Shown here: positions 35,359 through 44,272 of the stretch, piece by piece | Layout: each line of letters begins with the position of its first letter | Position numbering within the stretch: the first letter of the stretch is position 1 | Position numbers and translations under genes: made by a program | Notes under the pieces: generated by a model | Told to the model about the DNA's origin: nothing | The model's database searches: none | What the model saw: the letters and a program-made list of their open reading frames with translations, nothing else | Assembly: GCA_044375555.1 (NCBI GenBank) | Contig: JBILML010000016.1 | Location: 1 to 63,991 of the forward strand | Source of the DNA: UBA967 sp044375555 | GTDB lineage: Bacteria; Verrucomicrobiota; Verrucomicrobiia; Chthoniobacterales; Terrimicrobiaceae | Reading direction: 5' to 3' | DNA: 63,991 nt

Positions 35359-37187
35359 GTGGGATGTCCGATAAAAAAGCGCCCCGTCGTCGCTCTGTGG
35401 CCCCGCCGCCCGAAAGCGAGGAAAATCCCGGCCCCGTCTCTCTGCCCGATCACAATCACCTGCCGGATTACGATGACGACCGTGGCCACAAACAACCCAC
35501 CCACATCCTCCGGAATATCGCCTTCGACATCCGCTTTCAGATTGTCGCGGGCATCCTGGTTTTTTGCATTATCGTCTCACTTTCCGCCCTGCCGATTTAC
35601 CGAAAGTTCAAAATATTGCGAGCAAGTCATTTAATGGATCGCTGCGAGCAATACGGATCCGCTGGCAATCTCCAAAAGGCGTTTGTTTTCATGCGGCAGG
35701 CCGTTGTCCTTGCTCCGGGGGATGAAGACATCTTCCGCCGCGTCCGAATCTTCAATGCCAGCATCGGGGACCAGGCCGCGCTTGGGATTCTGGAGGCTCT
35801 GATGCTTGAAGGCCAGGCCCGGCCCGAAGAATTAGTCGTCCTTGCCGAGCAATCCCTTGTTTTTCGCAAGACCACTATTACGAAAGAGGCCCTGAAAAAA
35901 CTCGAGCCCCATCCCTCCGCACGACGCACGATCGTCGAGATGCGACTCACTGCCGCTGAGGGGAATCCCCAAGCCGCCGTGGACCTTGCCCGCGCTTCGT
36001 TGAAGAATTTTCCAGCCGCCGAGGGCGAGAAAATCCTGCTCGCTACGGCCGAGCTCGTTCTGAAATCCAACCCCGAAGTCAGCCGTCAAATCCTCGTTCC
36101 TCTTTCCAAAAAGAATTCCGAAAACGGCCTCGCCGCCCTTCGCATCCTCGCGAAACAGACGATCGACGAGGGCACCAAAAACTCCCCCGAATCCCTCGCC
36201 CTCGCGAAAAGCCTCGAAGCCCACCCGCTCCGCGCCAACGCCGATTACTTCCTCGCCGGGCAGCTGCAGATCCTCCACGACCCCGCTTCCAAGCGAGCCG
36301 TCCTTTCCAAGCTCTCCACCCGCCTCTCCACCCAGAGCGAGGAGGAGCAAATCAGCTACGCGCGCTGGTTGGCCGCCCGCCAATTCCAAGAAGAATCCCT
36401 CGCCTTTATCGGCCGCGACCGCGCCCTCGCCAAAACCGAGTGGCTCCTTATCTACCTCGACGCCCTCGCTGGACTCGGTCGCTGGAATGATGTTTTCACC
36501 ATGCTCGATGCCAATGCCGTCTCGGGCCTTTCTGAAAGTATTCGGATGCTCTTCCTGGCACGCGCTGCGCAAAAATCCGGCGACTCCGAGAACGCCGCCA
36601 AGAACTGGCGCGAGATGCACCTTTCCCTCCAATACGAAAAACCCGAGGTCGTCTCCTTCGTGGCCGCCTACACGATGCGGATCGGCGAAAACGAACAAGC
36701 CGCCAAGGTCTTCACAGTTCTCGCCAGGCGGCGCGAGTCGGCCCTGGAGGGCTATCTCGGCATCATCCGATGCACTCCAAAAAACTCCCCGGCCATCGAC
36801 CTGATCCCTGTTTATAACGAATTCCTCGAAGTTTTCCCGAACCTCGAAGAGGCCCGCAGCGACCGTGCCTACCTGCAACTCCTCACGAACCAGAGCGGAT
36901 TCGATGCGGCCGTGCTTGCTAGAGATAACCTCAAGAAATCTCCAAATTCCCTCGCCGCGATGAGCATCGCCGCGCTCGCTCTCTTAAAGGATGGAGAGCC
37001 CGCCCAAGCCGATGAAATCTACAAGGACAAGCTCATCGCCTGGTCCACCGCACCCGAGCCTTGGAAAAATATCCGCGCCGCCGTGCTCTACGCCAACGGC
37101 AAAAAATCCGAGGCCGACGAGATCGCATCCACGATCAGAAAAGATCAGCTCCGCCCCGAGGAGCGCGCCCTCTTGCCAGCAGATTAG
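35355..37187 (+). CDS. TPR-repeat membrane protein of the exosortase operon
   Basis: 610 residues. The ATG overlaps the exosortase stop. A disordered basic/Pro/His-rich N-terminus (1-60) precedes one membrane helix (about 68-90, IVAGILVFCIIVSLSALPIY). The remaining 500 residues are helical TPR-like repeats (e.g. AFVFMRQAVVLAPGDEDIFR, FLEVFPNLEEARSDRAYLQL), expected outside the cytoplasm. TPR proteins commonly accompany exosortase/EPS loci as assembly scaffolds. No enzymatic motif. Confidence 0.8.
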   Translation: MSGMSDKKAPRRRSVAPPPESEENPGPVSLPDHNHLPDYDDDRGHKQPTHILRNIAFDIRFQIVAGILVFCIIVSLSALPIYRKFKILRASHLMDRCEQYGSAGNLQKAFVFMRQAVVLAPGDEDIFRRVRIFNASIGDQAALGILEALMLEGQARPEELVVLAEQSLVFRKTTITKEALKKLEPHPSARRTIVEMRLTAAEGNPQAAVDLARASLKNFPAAEGEKILLATAELVLKSNPEVSRQILVPLSKKNSENGLAALRILAKQTIDEGTKNSPESLALAKSLEAHPLRANADYFLAGQLQILHDPASKRAVLSKLSTRLSTQSEEEQISYARWLAARQFQEESLAFIGRDRALAKTEWLLIYLDALAGLGRWNDVFTMLDANAVSGLSESIRMLFLARAAQKSGDSENAAKNWREMHLSLQYEKPEVVSFVAAYTMRIGENEQAAKVFTVLARRRESALEGYLGIIRCTPKNSPAIDLIPVYNEFLEVFPNLEEARSDRAYLQLLTNQSGFDAAVLARDNLKKSPNSLAAMSIAALALLKDGEPAQADEIYKDKLIAWSTAPEPWKNIRAAVLYANGKKSEADEIASTIRKDQLRPEERALLPAD

Positions 37188-37191
37188 CCCC

Positions 37192-37839
37192 ATGCCTCCC
37201 GGCGCCCCAAAGTCCGCCACTTGCCGACAGGACGAAGTTCTCCGCGAAATCAAATCCTCCGGCCCGCTCCCCGTCCGTCCACTCGCCGAAAAACTCGGCC
37301 TCAGCTACATGGGCGCGAAATCCCACTGCCTCGCCCTCGAGAAACGCGGACTCCTCGCCAGTCGCAATACCCACCGGGGCCCCGGCCGACCGCTCCTCGT
37401 CTATGCTCTCACGCGCCGAGGCCAAGCTTGGTTCGAGGAAAATGACAACGCCGCCGCGATCTCCATCCTCCGCCATGCCCAAAACCTCTTCGGGTCCGCC
37501 AGCGCCGGCAAACTCCTCTTCCTCCACTTCCAGGAACGCCTCGAAAAATACCGCGACTCGATTCCATCCAGCCTGCCAATCTCGGAAAAAATGGAACGCC
37601 TCACCGCCCTGCGCGACGCCGAGGGCTACATGGCATCTCTTGAGATCGGCTTCCGCATCGTCGAACGCCACAACCCCTCAGCCGCGCTCCACAAGGCCTT
37701 CCCCGAGGCCGACACCCTGGAGGAATCGATGTTTCGCCAAATCCTCGGAGTCCCCGTGCGGCGAAAAACCCAAATCCTCGGCGATCAATACGAGATCCGG
37801 CACGAACTCCACACGCCGCTCTCCCAGCGCCCGGGCTGA
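37192..37839 (+). CDS. SufR-like winged-helix transcriptional regulator lacking the cysteine ligands
   Basis: 215 residues, four bases after the TPR gene. Residues about 12-75 are a winged helix-turn-helix (VLREIKSSGPLPVRPLAEKLGL, ALEKRGLLA, wing RGPGRPLLVYALT). The C-terminal half follows the order of SufR/YfmP-type regulators of iron-sulfur genes. In those, from memory, an HNCP motif, a later Cys and a final GDxxC bind a cluster. Here the matching places read HNPS, EADT and GDQYE, so no cysteine is left. It may bind DNA without a cluster or sense something else. Alternative: a generic DeoR/ArsR-like regulator. Confidence 0.65.
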   Translation: MPPGAPKSATCRQDEVLREIKSSGPLPVRPLAEKLGLSYMGAKSHCLALEKRGLLASRNTHRGPGRPLLVYALTRRGQAWFEENDNAAAISILRHAQNLFGSASAGKLLFLHFQERLEKYRDSIPSSLPISEKMERLTALRDAEGYMASLEIGFRIVERHNPSAALHKAFPEADTLEESMFRQILGVPVRRKTQILGDQYEIRHELHTPLSQRPG

Positions 37840-37845
37840 TTCCCG

Positions 37846-39219
37846 CTACTCGAGCGAGTATTTCCGCCCCGGCACCGGAATCACCACCTCGGCCCCCTCG
37901 AGGCCCTTGAAAAATTCCAGCTGGAACCACTGCATCGCCGGCTCGTCGCCATGCACCAGCACGATCTTCGCCGGCTTCAGCGCCAGCACATAGTTCCGCA
38001 GCATCTCCCGGCTCGAGTGCGCGCTGAAGCTGAACTCCTCCACGCGGCACCGCACCGGCACAGCCGGGAAATCCTTGTCGAGTTTCACCTCGTCCCCCGG
38101 CGCCGCCTTGCGGACTTTTGCCGCCGGGGAGTCGGGGTCGGAATAGCCCACAAACAACAATGTCTGCGAGGCATCACTCAGAATCCGCCTTGCGAAAATA
38201 TTCGAGAGCGTGTGCTCCGTCATCATGCCGCTGGAGAGAGCGTAGATCGCCTTCTTGCGCGGCATCGCATCCACAATCTCACGGCCCGAGAGCACATACG
38301 GCGCCATTTCTTGGAGCAGCTGCAGCTCGGGATGGTTCCGCGTGGAGTTTCCAGCCAGCGCGTCATAGACCGTCGTGACCTTCACGCTCAACCCCCCGAT
38401 GTAGATCGGCAGCGCCGGAATCTCACCGTGGAGTCGCATTTTCCAGAGGATCGCCAGAATTTCCTGCGTCTTGCCGAGCGCGAAAACCGGAATCGTTACC
38501 GTCCCACCATCATCGATCGCCCGCCGCACCGCCCGCGAAAACCTCTCCTCCTCACTCGCCCGCGAGAAGCCCACCGGCGTCTGCGCATCGCCTCGCGTCG
38601 TCTCCATGATCAAAAAATCCACCCCGCCCTCGGGAAAGGCCGCCCCGCTCATGATCGTCTGGTTTTCGAAATTCACATCGCCCGTGTAGAAGAGCGACTT
38701 CCCCTTGTGCCGAATCAGCACGCCCGCCGAACCAAGAATGTGCCCGGCGTGGTAGAACTCGAAAGTCACCTCGTCATCATCCACCGACGGCTCGCCCGCG
38801 AGGTTGTAGCGTTGACGCAATCCGCACCGCACCCAGGCCTGCTCGCAAAAATCCACCCCCCGGTGCGTGAAGAGCGGATACTCCGCGAGGCTCAATTCCT
38901 CCCGCTGGCGCGTCATCACGCTCACCGAATTGTGCAGCATGATCTCGCAAATGTGCGCCGTCGGCTCGGTCATAAAAACCGGCGACTGCGGCTCACGGCG
39001 CGTCAGCACCGGCAACGAACCGATGTGGTCCTGGTGCGCGTGAGTAATGATGATCGCGTCCACCGAGCCCTCGGGCACTTTGGAAAAATCCGCCGTCGTG
39101 CCGAGTCCATCGACCTTCGGGTCCGCACCGGCATCGAGAATAATGTTCTTCCCCCCGACCCGGATCCAATAAGAGTTCGCACCGATTCCCAACTGGCGCG
39201 TGAGATTAACAAAATCCAT
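37846..39219 (-). CDS. MBL-fold beta-CASP RNA-specificity hydrolase
   Basis: 457 residues, complete metallo-beta-lactamase plus beta-CASP and RMMBL layout. Motifs: THAHQDHIG near 59-67 (HxHxDH zinc site), GHILGSAG with metal His, TGDVNFE with bridging Asp, and late SAHSS and LVHGDEPAM. Homologs are CPSF-like nucleases processing RNA, including 5'-3' exo- or endonucleases. All catalytic residues are present. Alone on this strand, facing the regulator, no partner gene visible. Confidence 0.9.
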   Translation of the reverse strand: MDFVNLTRQLGIGANSYWIRVGGKNIILDAGADPKVDGLGTTADFSKVPEGSVDAIIITHAHQDHIGSLPVLTRREPQSPVFMTEPTAHICEIMLHNSVSVMTRQREELSLAEYPLFTHRGVDFCEQAWVRCGLRQRYNLAGEPSVDDDEVTFEFYHAGHILGSAGVLIRHKGKSLFYTGDVNFENQTIMSGAAFPEGGVDFLIMETTRGDAQTPVGFSRASEEERFSRAVRRAIDDGGTVTIPVFALGKTQEILAILWKMRLHGEIPALPIYIGGLSVKVTTVYDALAGNSTRNHPELQLLQEMAPYVLSGREIVDAMPRKKAIYALSSGMMTEHTLSNIFARRILSDASQTLLFVGYSDPDSPAAKVRKAAPGDEVKLDKDFPAVPVRCRVEEFSFSAHSSREMLRNYVLALKPAKIVLVHGDEPAMQWFQLEFFKGLEGAEVVIPVPGRKYSLE

Positions 39220-39337
39220 TGCGGCGGAAGGTGCGTCCCCCCGCCCATTAGCTCAATTCAAAAATGCCAGCGCACTCCCGACGGTCAGCTTGCGTAGCTG
39301 AGAATCGTGAAAGTTTTGAAAAACTCCGTCTATCAGT

Positions 39338-39751
39338 TCACCCCCGACCCTCGTCGGCATCGATGTATTGGAACATCGTCTGGATGTCATCGCGACCCTC
39401 GAATCCGCTCTCTTTTTTCCGTCGCACGAGAGTCTCTGACAACTCGTCATTCCAACCCCGCTTCAGCATGAAGCCGTTCCAAATCTCGATCTGCTCCTCC
39501 GAGGGCCGTATGCCGTTTTGGAAACACCATGCGAGGATTTCGTCGTCGGTGCCGCCCTCGCCCAAGCGGGCGCGGAGGTTTTCGTAGGTCACGCCGACCA
39601 GCGAGGTCACCCGCTCGTCGAAGCCTTTGCCGAGATTCGCGTGGAGTTCGGGATGCAACTCGCCGGCGTTCATCAACCGGATTTTGTCGATCATCCGGCC
39701 GAAGTAGACGATTCCACCGACGGTGTCTTTGGGTGAGCGCGGGTATTTCAT
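39338..39751 (-). CDS. DUF5069 domain protein
   Basis: 137 residues, soluble. Starts MKYPRSPKDTVGGI; the sequences MIDKIRLM, GFDERVTSLVGVTYE and GGTDDEILAWCFQNG are the pattern I recall for DUF5069, which is common in Verrucomicrobia and Planctomycetes. No enzymatic motif is known. Neighbours are divergent, giving no functional hint. Confidence 0.8.
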   Translation of the reverse strand: MKYPRSPKDTVGGIVYFGRMIDKIRLMNAGELHPELHANLGKGFDERVTSLVGVTYENLRARLGEGGTDDEILAWCFQNGIRPSEEQIEIWNGFMLKRGWNDELSETLVRRKKESGFEGRDDIQTMFQYIDADEGRG

Positions 39752-39923
39752 GAAGGGAAAAATAAATCAGCCCCATCGGAGCGGGAAGCTTTTCCACCGC
39801 CTGACGACCAGTGCAGCTTGAAAAAAACTCGGCGGCGAATAGCTTTCACGCAGCCATGACGCCAATCGAATCGTCCAGCATTGCCCGCACCTCCCCCGCG
39901 CCGGCGCGTTTTCCCGCGCGGAG

Positions 39924-41708
39924 GTGGGTTTCTTGACCGCTGTCGAGCGCAAGCGCCTCGTCGAAGAGCGCAAGGCCCGCTCGGCCGTGTGGCGCGTGAT
40001 TCATTGGCTGGGCTCGTTGCAACTCGCTCTGATCCTCATCTCCACGATCGCCGCCGCCTGCGCGATCGCCACCATCGCGGAGTCCGAGTTCAGCACCAAA
40101 ATCGCACAGGTTTATATCTACAAGGCCCCTTGGTTCATCGTTTGGCTGATCGTTCTCTGCATCAACCTCCTTGCCGTCACGATCACCCGCTGGCCATGGG
40201 CAAAAGCGCACGCCGGTTTCATCATCACCCACTACGGCATCATCACGCTCCTCATCGGCGCGATGATCGGCATCCAGACTGGCTTCGAGGGAAATGTCAC
40301 GCTCCACAAGGACAAGCCGCCCGTCCGCAAACTCACCATCAACCGCAGCATCATCCAGGTCGAAAGCCCGAACGACACCGCGCTCTATGTCATGCCGTTC
40401 GACGCCTCGACCGCCCGCCCGAGTGAGAAACGCCCGCGCGTTTTCGAGGTTCCCAAGACAGATCTCGAAATCATCGCCGACGGGTTCAGCGAGAATTTGA
40501 TCAAGGAGGAAAAACTCGTTCCTGCCGAGGGACGCCATCCCGGCGTGTCCCTCCACTTCACCAGCGCCCGCATGGGCCAAAACCTCGAAGTCCCCCTCGT
40601 GATGGAAAACTCCGCGCCGCAGGAGAAAGACTTCTTCGGCCTGGCGCGGATCGTTATGCAGAAAGACCTCCCTCCACCCAAAGCCCCCGGCGGAGCCGAA
40701 ACCCAGATGGTCTTTGGGAAATTCGCCTCGGTCGTGCAGGGCGAAAAATCCACCGGCGTCCAAGTCATGCTCAGCGCCGACGGTCGCAAGGTCACCATCA
40801 CTCCCCCGGACGGCGCCTCGGCCACCTACCTGCGCGAGGAGATTATGAAAAAGCCCGTCCCCACGATGGGCGCTACTGTCGTTGTGGAGGATTACTGGCC
40901 GGATTTTGAGATGCGCAACGGCAAGCCCGCCACGAAGTCCGACCAACCGCTCAACCCCGCCGCCATCGTGCGTGTGCAAACCGAATCCGCCGAACCCGCC
41001 GACTCGAAGCCCACCCTTTTCCTCGCGCCCGCCGGCCAAGGCATTCGCTACCAACTCCAGCGCCAAGGCGCCACCTACGCCTCGGGCGAGGCCAAGGTCG
41101 GCGAGTCGTTTTCCACCGGTTGGGCTGATTGGAGCGTGGAGCTGAAAGCCTTCTACCCCGAGGCGAATATCATCAGCACCATGATCCCAGGCCCGCCCCT
41201 GCCCAGAGGCGAGCAAGGCGTCCCCGGCTTCCGCGCCCGACTCGTCTCGCCGGAAATCCCGAACTCCGAGAAACGCTGGATCGCCAGTGGCGACATCACC
41301 TCGATCACCGACGGCAAAAATGTCGTCCGCATCGGCTACGGCCTGGAACTCCGCCCCGTGCCTTTCACTATCCGGCTCGTGAATTTCGAGGTCCCCCGCT
41401 ACGAGGGCACCGACAAACCCTCGAACTTCATCGCCACCGTGGAGTTCAAAGAAGACGGCACAGGTTTGACCAAAACCGGCACCGCCCGCATGAACCACCC
41501 GGCGAGCTTCCCCGGCACGCTTTTCGCGAATTTCACCGGCATCAACTACAAATTCTCCCAAGCCGAGTGGAACCCCCGCGACCTCGGTGAAACCACGCTT
41601 CAAGTCCTCTACGACCCTGGCTGGCTGCTGAAATGGATCGGCTCGCTCGCCATCTGCGTCGGCATCACCATCATGTTCTACGGAAAACCCAAAACGAAAA
41701 ACGCATGA
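39924..41708 (+). CDS. resB: ResB-like cytochrome c biogenesis protein
   Basis: 594 residues from GTG 39924. Three membrane helices near the N-terminus (about 28-50, 66-85, 95-112), a large periplasmic beta-rich domain, and a last helix near 565-585 give the ResB/Ccs1 plan. It works with CcsA/ResC in system II cytochrome c maturation to present heme. An ATG at 39856 lies in another frame and ends at a TGA near 39936, so the N-terminus is uncertain and a small frameshift cannot be excluded. ATGA overlap with the ccsA gene. Confidence 0.82.
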   Translation: MGFLTAVERKRLVEERKARSAVWRVIHWLGSLQLALILISTIAAACAIATIAESEFSTKIAQVYIYKAPWFIVWLIVLCINLLAVTITRWPWAKAHAGFIITHYGIITLLIGAMIGIQTGFEGNVTLHKDKPPVRKLTINRSIIQVESPNDTALYVMPFDASTARPSEKRPRVFEVPKTDLEIIADGFSENLIKEEKLVPAEGRHPGVSLHFTSARMGQNLEVPLVMENSAPQEKDFFGLARIVMQKDLPPPKAPGGAETQMVFGKFASVVQGEKSTGVQVMLSADGRKVTITPPDGASATYLREEIMKKPVPTMGATVVVEDYWPDFEMRNGKPATKSDQPLNPAAIVRVQTESAEPADSKPTLFLAPAGQGIRYQLQRQGATYASGEAKVGESFSTGWADWSVELKAFYPEANIISTMIPGPPLPRGEQGVPGFRARLVSPEIPNSEKRWIASGDITSITDGKNVVRIGYGLELRPVPFTIRLVNFEVPRYEGTDKPSNFIATVEFKEDGTGLTKTGTARMNHPASFPGTLFANFTGINYKFSQAEWNPRDLGETTLQVLYDPGWLLKWIGSLAICVGITIMFYGKPKTKNA

Positions 41709-43282
41709 AAACTATCGCCCTACTCGCCGCCCTGCTTTTCGTCCTCGCCGCCCCCGCGCGCGCCCTCGACCTCACCAAACTCGAAGCCGTCCCGATCCAA
41801 GAAGGTGGACGCAAAAAGCCGTTCCTCGTTTTCGCCGAGGAATCCCTCCTCGGGATGACCGGCAAAGCCCGCTACAAAAAAAACGACGAAAAAATCCCCG
41901 CCCTGAATGTCGTCACCTCGCTCTGGCTCTCGCCGATGGGCTGGGAAAACGAACCGCTCCTCCTCATCGGAAATAAAAAATTCAAGGAAGCGATCGGCGT
42001 CGATCCCGCCAAAAAACTTTTCTCCTACCGCGAACTCGCCGCCAACGCCGCCCTCCGCGCCTCCTTGGAAAATGTCTCCGCCATCCGTGCGAAAAATCCC
42101 AAAACCCAGCTCGACACCCTCGAACGCGAAGCCTCGAACATCGGCATGCGCCTCGCCCTCTTCGAGGGAATCGCGAGCGGGAACCTCGTCACCCTCCTCC
42201 CCACCGGCGCCGCCGCCTGGACCCCGCTCGTCAAAAACGACCCCGCCCTTGCCAAGCTACGCGAAGGATTTTCCAAGACCGACCAAGCTCTCTTCGACGA
42301 AGGTGTGACCCTTCTCCTCTCGGAGCAATCCCGCGAGGAGGCCCGCTTCCAAGCCGATCCCGGCAAAATCTCCCTCGAGCTGACCTACCAAAAACTCCAC
42401 CCCGCCCGCTGGGCCTGGATCCTCTACCTCATCGCCGGCATCGCCCTCCTCGCCATTCCTGCCCGCGCCGGCTACGCGCTTGGATGGATTTTCGCCGTCG
42501 CCGGATTTCTCATGCAGTTCGCCGGAATCATCCTCCGTGTCCTCATCTCCGGCCGTGCACCGGTGACGAACATGTATGAATCCGTTGTCTGGGTCGCCTT
42601 CGGCACGATCCTCTTCGCTCTGGTTTTCGAGGCGATCTACCGCAGCCGGTATTTCCTCCTCGGCGCCGTGCCTGTGGCCGTCGCCTCGCTCATCCTCGCC
42701 GACACCCAACCCGTTATCCTCGACCGCTCGATCCACCCGCTCGTGCCCGTGTTGATGGATAATTTCTGGCTCACAACGCATGTGCTCACGATCACGCTCA
42801 GCTACGCCGCCTTCGCCCTCGCGCTCGGCGTGGGCCACATCATCCTCGGCAAATCCCTCTTCGGCTCCAAAGCCTCCCCGGCCCTCCATAACTACCTCTA
42901 CCGCACGCTCCAGATCGGCGTCCTCCTCCTTGCCGTCGGCACCATCCTCGGTGCCGTTTGGGCGAACTACTCCTGGGGCCGCTTCTGGGATTGGGACCCC
43001 AAGGAAACCTGGGCGCTCATCGCGTTGCTCGGCTACCTGTTCCTACTCCACGGCCGCATCAACGGAAGCTGGGGAGGATTTGGCATGGCCATCGGCGCCA
43101 TCCTCGCCTTCCAAAGCATCATCATGGCCTGGTATGGCGTGAACTTCATCCTCGGCGTGGGCCTACACAGCTACGGCTTCGGCAGCGGCGGCCTCCCCGG
43201 CGCCATCACCTTCGTCTCGATCGAAGTCCTCTTCGTCCTCCTCTGCGTGTGGAGGCACTACGCGAAAGCCAAGAGAGCCTAA
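41705..43282 (+). CDS. ccsA: CcsA/ResC cytochrome c biogenesis protein
   Basis: 525 residues from ATG 41705, overlapping the ResB stop. An N-terminal signal-like helix and a periplasmic region (to about 230) precede eight or so membrane helices. The tryptophan-rich heme-handling motif WGRFWDWDPKETWALI near 425-440 and conserved periplasmic His residues (e.g. TTHVLTI, GVGLHSYGFGSGG) identify it. With ResB it forms the system II cytochrome c synthase. The N-terminal extension is longer than in standalone CcsA. Confidence 0.9.
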   Translation: MKTIALLAALLFVLAAPARALDLTKLEAVPIQEGGRKKPFLVFAEESLLGMTGKARYKKNDEKIPALNVVTSLWLSPMGWENEPLLLIGNKKFKEAIGVDPAKKLFSYRELAANAALRASLENVSAIRAKNPKTQLDTLEREASNIGMRLALFEGIASGNLVTLLPTGAAAWTPLVKNDPALAKLREGFSKTDQALFDEGVTLLLSEQSREEARFQADPGKISLELTYQKLHPARWAWILYLIAGIALLAIPARAGYALGWIFAVAGFLMQFAGIILRVLISGRAPVTNMYESVVWVAFGTILFALVFEAIYRSRYFLLGAVPVAVASLILADTQPVILDRSIHPLVPVLMDNFWLTTHVLTITLSYAAFALALGVGHIILGKSLFGSKASPALHNYLYRTLQIGVLLLAVGTILGAVWANYSWGRFWDWDPKETWALIALLGYLFLLHGRINGSWGGFGMAIGAILAFQSIIMAWYGVNFILGVGLHSYGFGSGGLPGAITFVSIEVLFVLLCVWRHYAKAKRA

Positions 43283-43406
43283 CCCCTCGCTCCGCGCTGA
43301 GGAGAAAATCCTCCCTCACACGAAGGGCATAGCTCCCGAATAAAAAAGGTAGGTGACCTCCGTGTATGCCAATAAAACCCATGAAAATTGAATCTCTTGA
43401 AAAAAT

Positions 43407-43422
43407 AAAATCATGTGATTTT
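43407..43422. promoter_or_regulatory. Perfect palindrome before vapB, putative TA operator
   Basis: AAAATCA-TG-TGATTTT is a perfect inverted repeat of two 7-bp arms around a 2-bp centre, ending 8 bp before the antitoxin ATG. TAAAAT (43406-43411), usable as a -10 hexamer, overlaps its left arm. AbrB-type antitoxins with their toxins usually repress by binding such palindromes, so autoregulation is likely. Confidence 0.6.
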
Positions 43423-43430
43423 GTTTTTTC

Positions 43431-43679
43431 ATGACAACGACCATGACTGGACACAACCAGACAACGATTCCAGCGAAGTTGGCGAAACGGTTTTCACTGA
43501 AACCCGGGACTCGCTTTGAATGGAGGGAGGGGCTTGCTCCCGATGAGATTGTTTGCCGGATTTTGCCCGATGCTTCCCAGTTGGCGGCGGAATTGCGCGG
43601 TGCCGGAAAAAAATATCTGAAAGCAGCGGTGCGCCATCCTTTGCAAGCCCTTGAGGAGGAAAGGGAGTCGGAAGGCTAA
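43431..43679 (+). CDS. vapB: AbrB/MazE-type antitoxin (VapB)
   Basis: 82 residues. The first 45 form a SpoVT-AbrB swapped-hairpin DNA-binding domain (GHNQTTIPAKLAKRFSLKPGTRFEWRE). The remainder is a charged helix suited to wrap the toxin. An ATG at 43443 is an alternative start. The pair with the PIN toxin 6 bp downstream is a standard type II vapBC layout, and the palindrome before it is a likely operator. Confidence 0.88.
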   Translation: MTTTMTGHNQTTIPAKLAKRFSLKPGTRFEWREGLAPDEIVCRILPDASQLAAELRGAGKKYLKAAVRHPLQALEEERESEG

Positions 43680-43685
43680 AAAGCC

Positions 43686-44096
43686 ATGCCCCATCTGCTC
43701 GATACCTCCGCTGTGATGGCCCATTTTCTGGATGAACCCGGATCGGATGTGGTTTCACGGATTCTCGCTGGTGGTAAGAAAAAGGCACTGCTGTGTGCGC
43801 CCTCTTGGGCGGAACTGGAAAGGCGGTTGGCGGAACTCGTGCCCGATGAGGAAGAGGCGGAACGGGTTTGGACGCTCTACACTCAGGAACTTTGCGGCTT
43901 TCTGCCGTTGGACGCGGACTCGGTGCGGGCGGCGATTGATCTGCGGCGCTCTGCCGAGGGGCGTTTGCCTTTGATTGACGCGCTGATTGCTGGGTGCGCG
44001 TCTGCCAATGACTTAGAATTGGTTCATCGAGACAGCCACATGGACCGCCTTTCGCGAGAGAATCTGAAAATCATTTCACTCCCGACGAAATCTTGA
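43686..44096 (+). CDS. vapC: PIN-domain toxin (VapC)
   Basis: 136 residues, PIN ribonuclease. The four acidic metal-binding positions are present: Asp6 (LLDTS), Glu43 (SWAELE), Asp98 (PLIDALIAG) and Asp116 (HRDSHMD). It should cleave specific RNAs, often tRNA or rRNA, when unrestrained. Six bases follow the vapB stop. Active-looking. Confidence 0.9.
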   Translation: MPHLLDTSAVMAHFLDEPGSDVVSRILAGGKKKALLCAPSWAELERRLAELVPDEEEAERVWTLYTQELCGFLPLDADSVRAAIDLRRSAEGRLPLIDALIAGCASANDLELVHRDSHMDRLSRENLKIISLPTKS

Positions 44097-44260
44097 TCCC
44101 AAATCCTCGTGATGCTGTCCGGCGGTGCGTGTTTCATGGCAGGTCGGTGAGCTTGCTCTTGAGACTCGAAATGGTTTTGGACACACTCCGCGAGGCCCGC
44201 TCCACCGGCGCCGCCGAAAACCTCTGCGGAATGTTCGGAGCCCAGCCGATTCCTAACTGA
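44093..44260 (+). other. Unassigned open frame after vapC (possible gene remnant)
   Basis: A frame without stops runs from TTG 44093 (overlapping the vapC stop) to TGA 44258-44260. Its last 29 residues, VLDTLREARSTGAAENLCG and so on, look like the C-terminal end of a real helical protein. No good ribosome site and no recognised family. It could be the tail of a gene deleted when the TA module was inserted, or chance in GC-rich DNA. Confidence 0.25.
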
Positions 44261-44272
44261 TCCCATCCCGCC

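Noticed and set aside
43283..43345. GAGGA-GAAAA-TCCTC hairpin after ccsA as a terminator
   Set aside because: Short five-bp stem and no T-run following; too weak to call.
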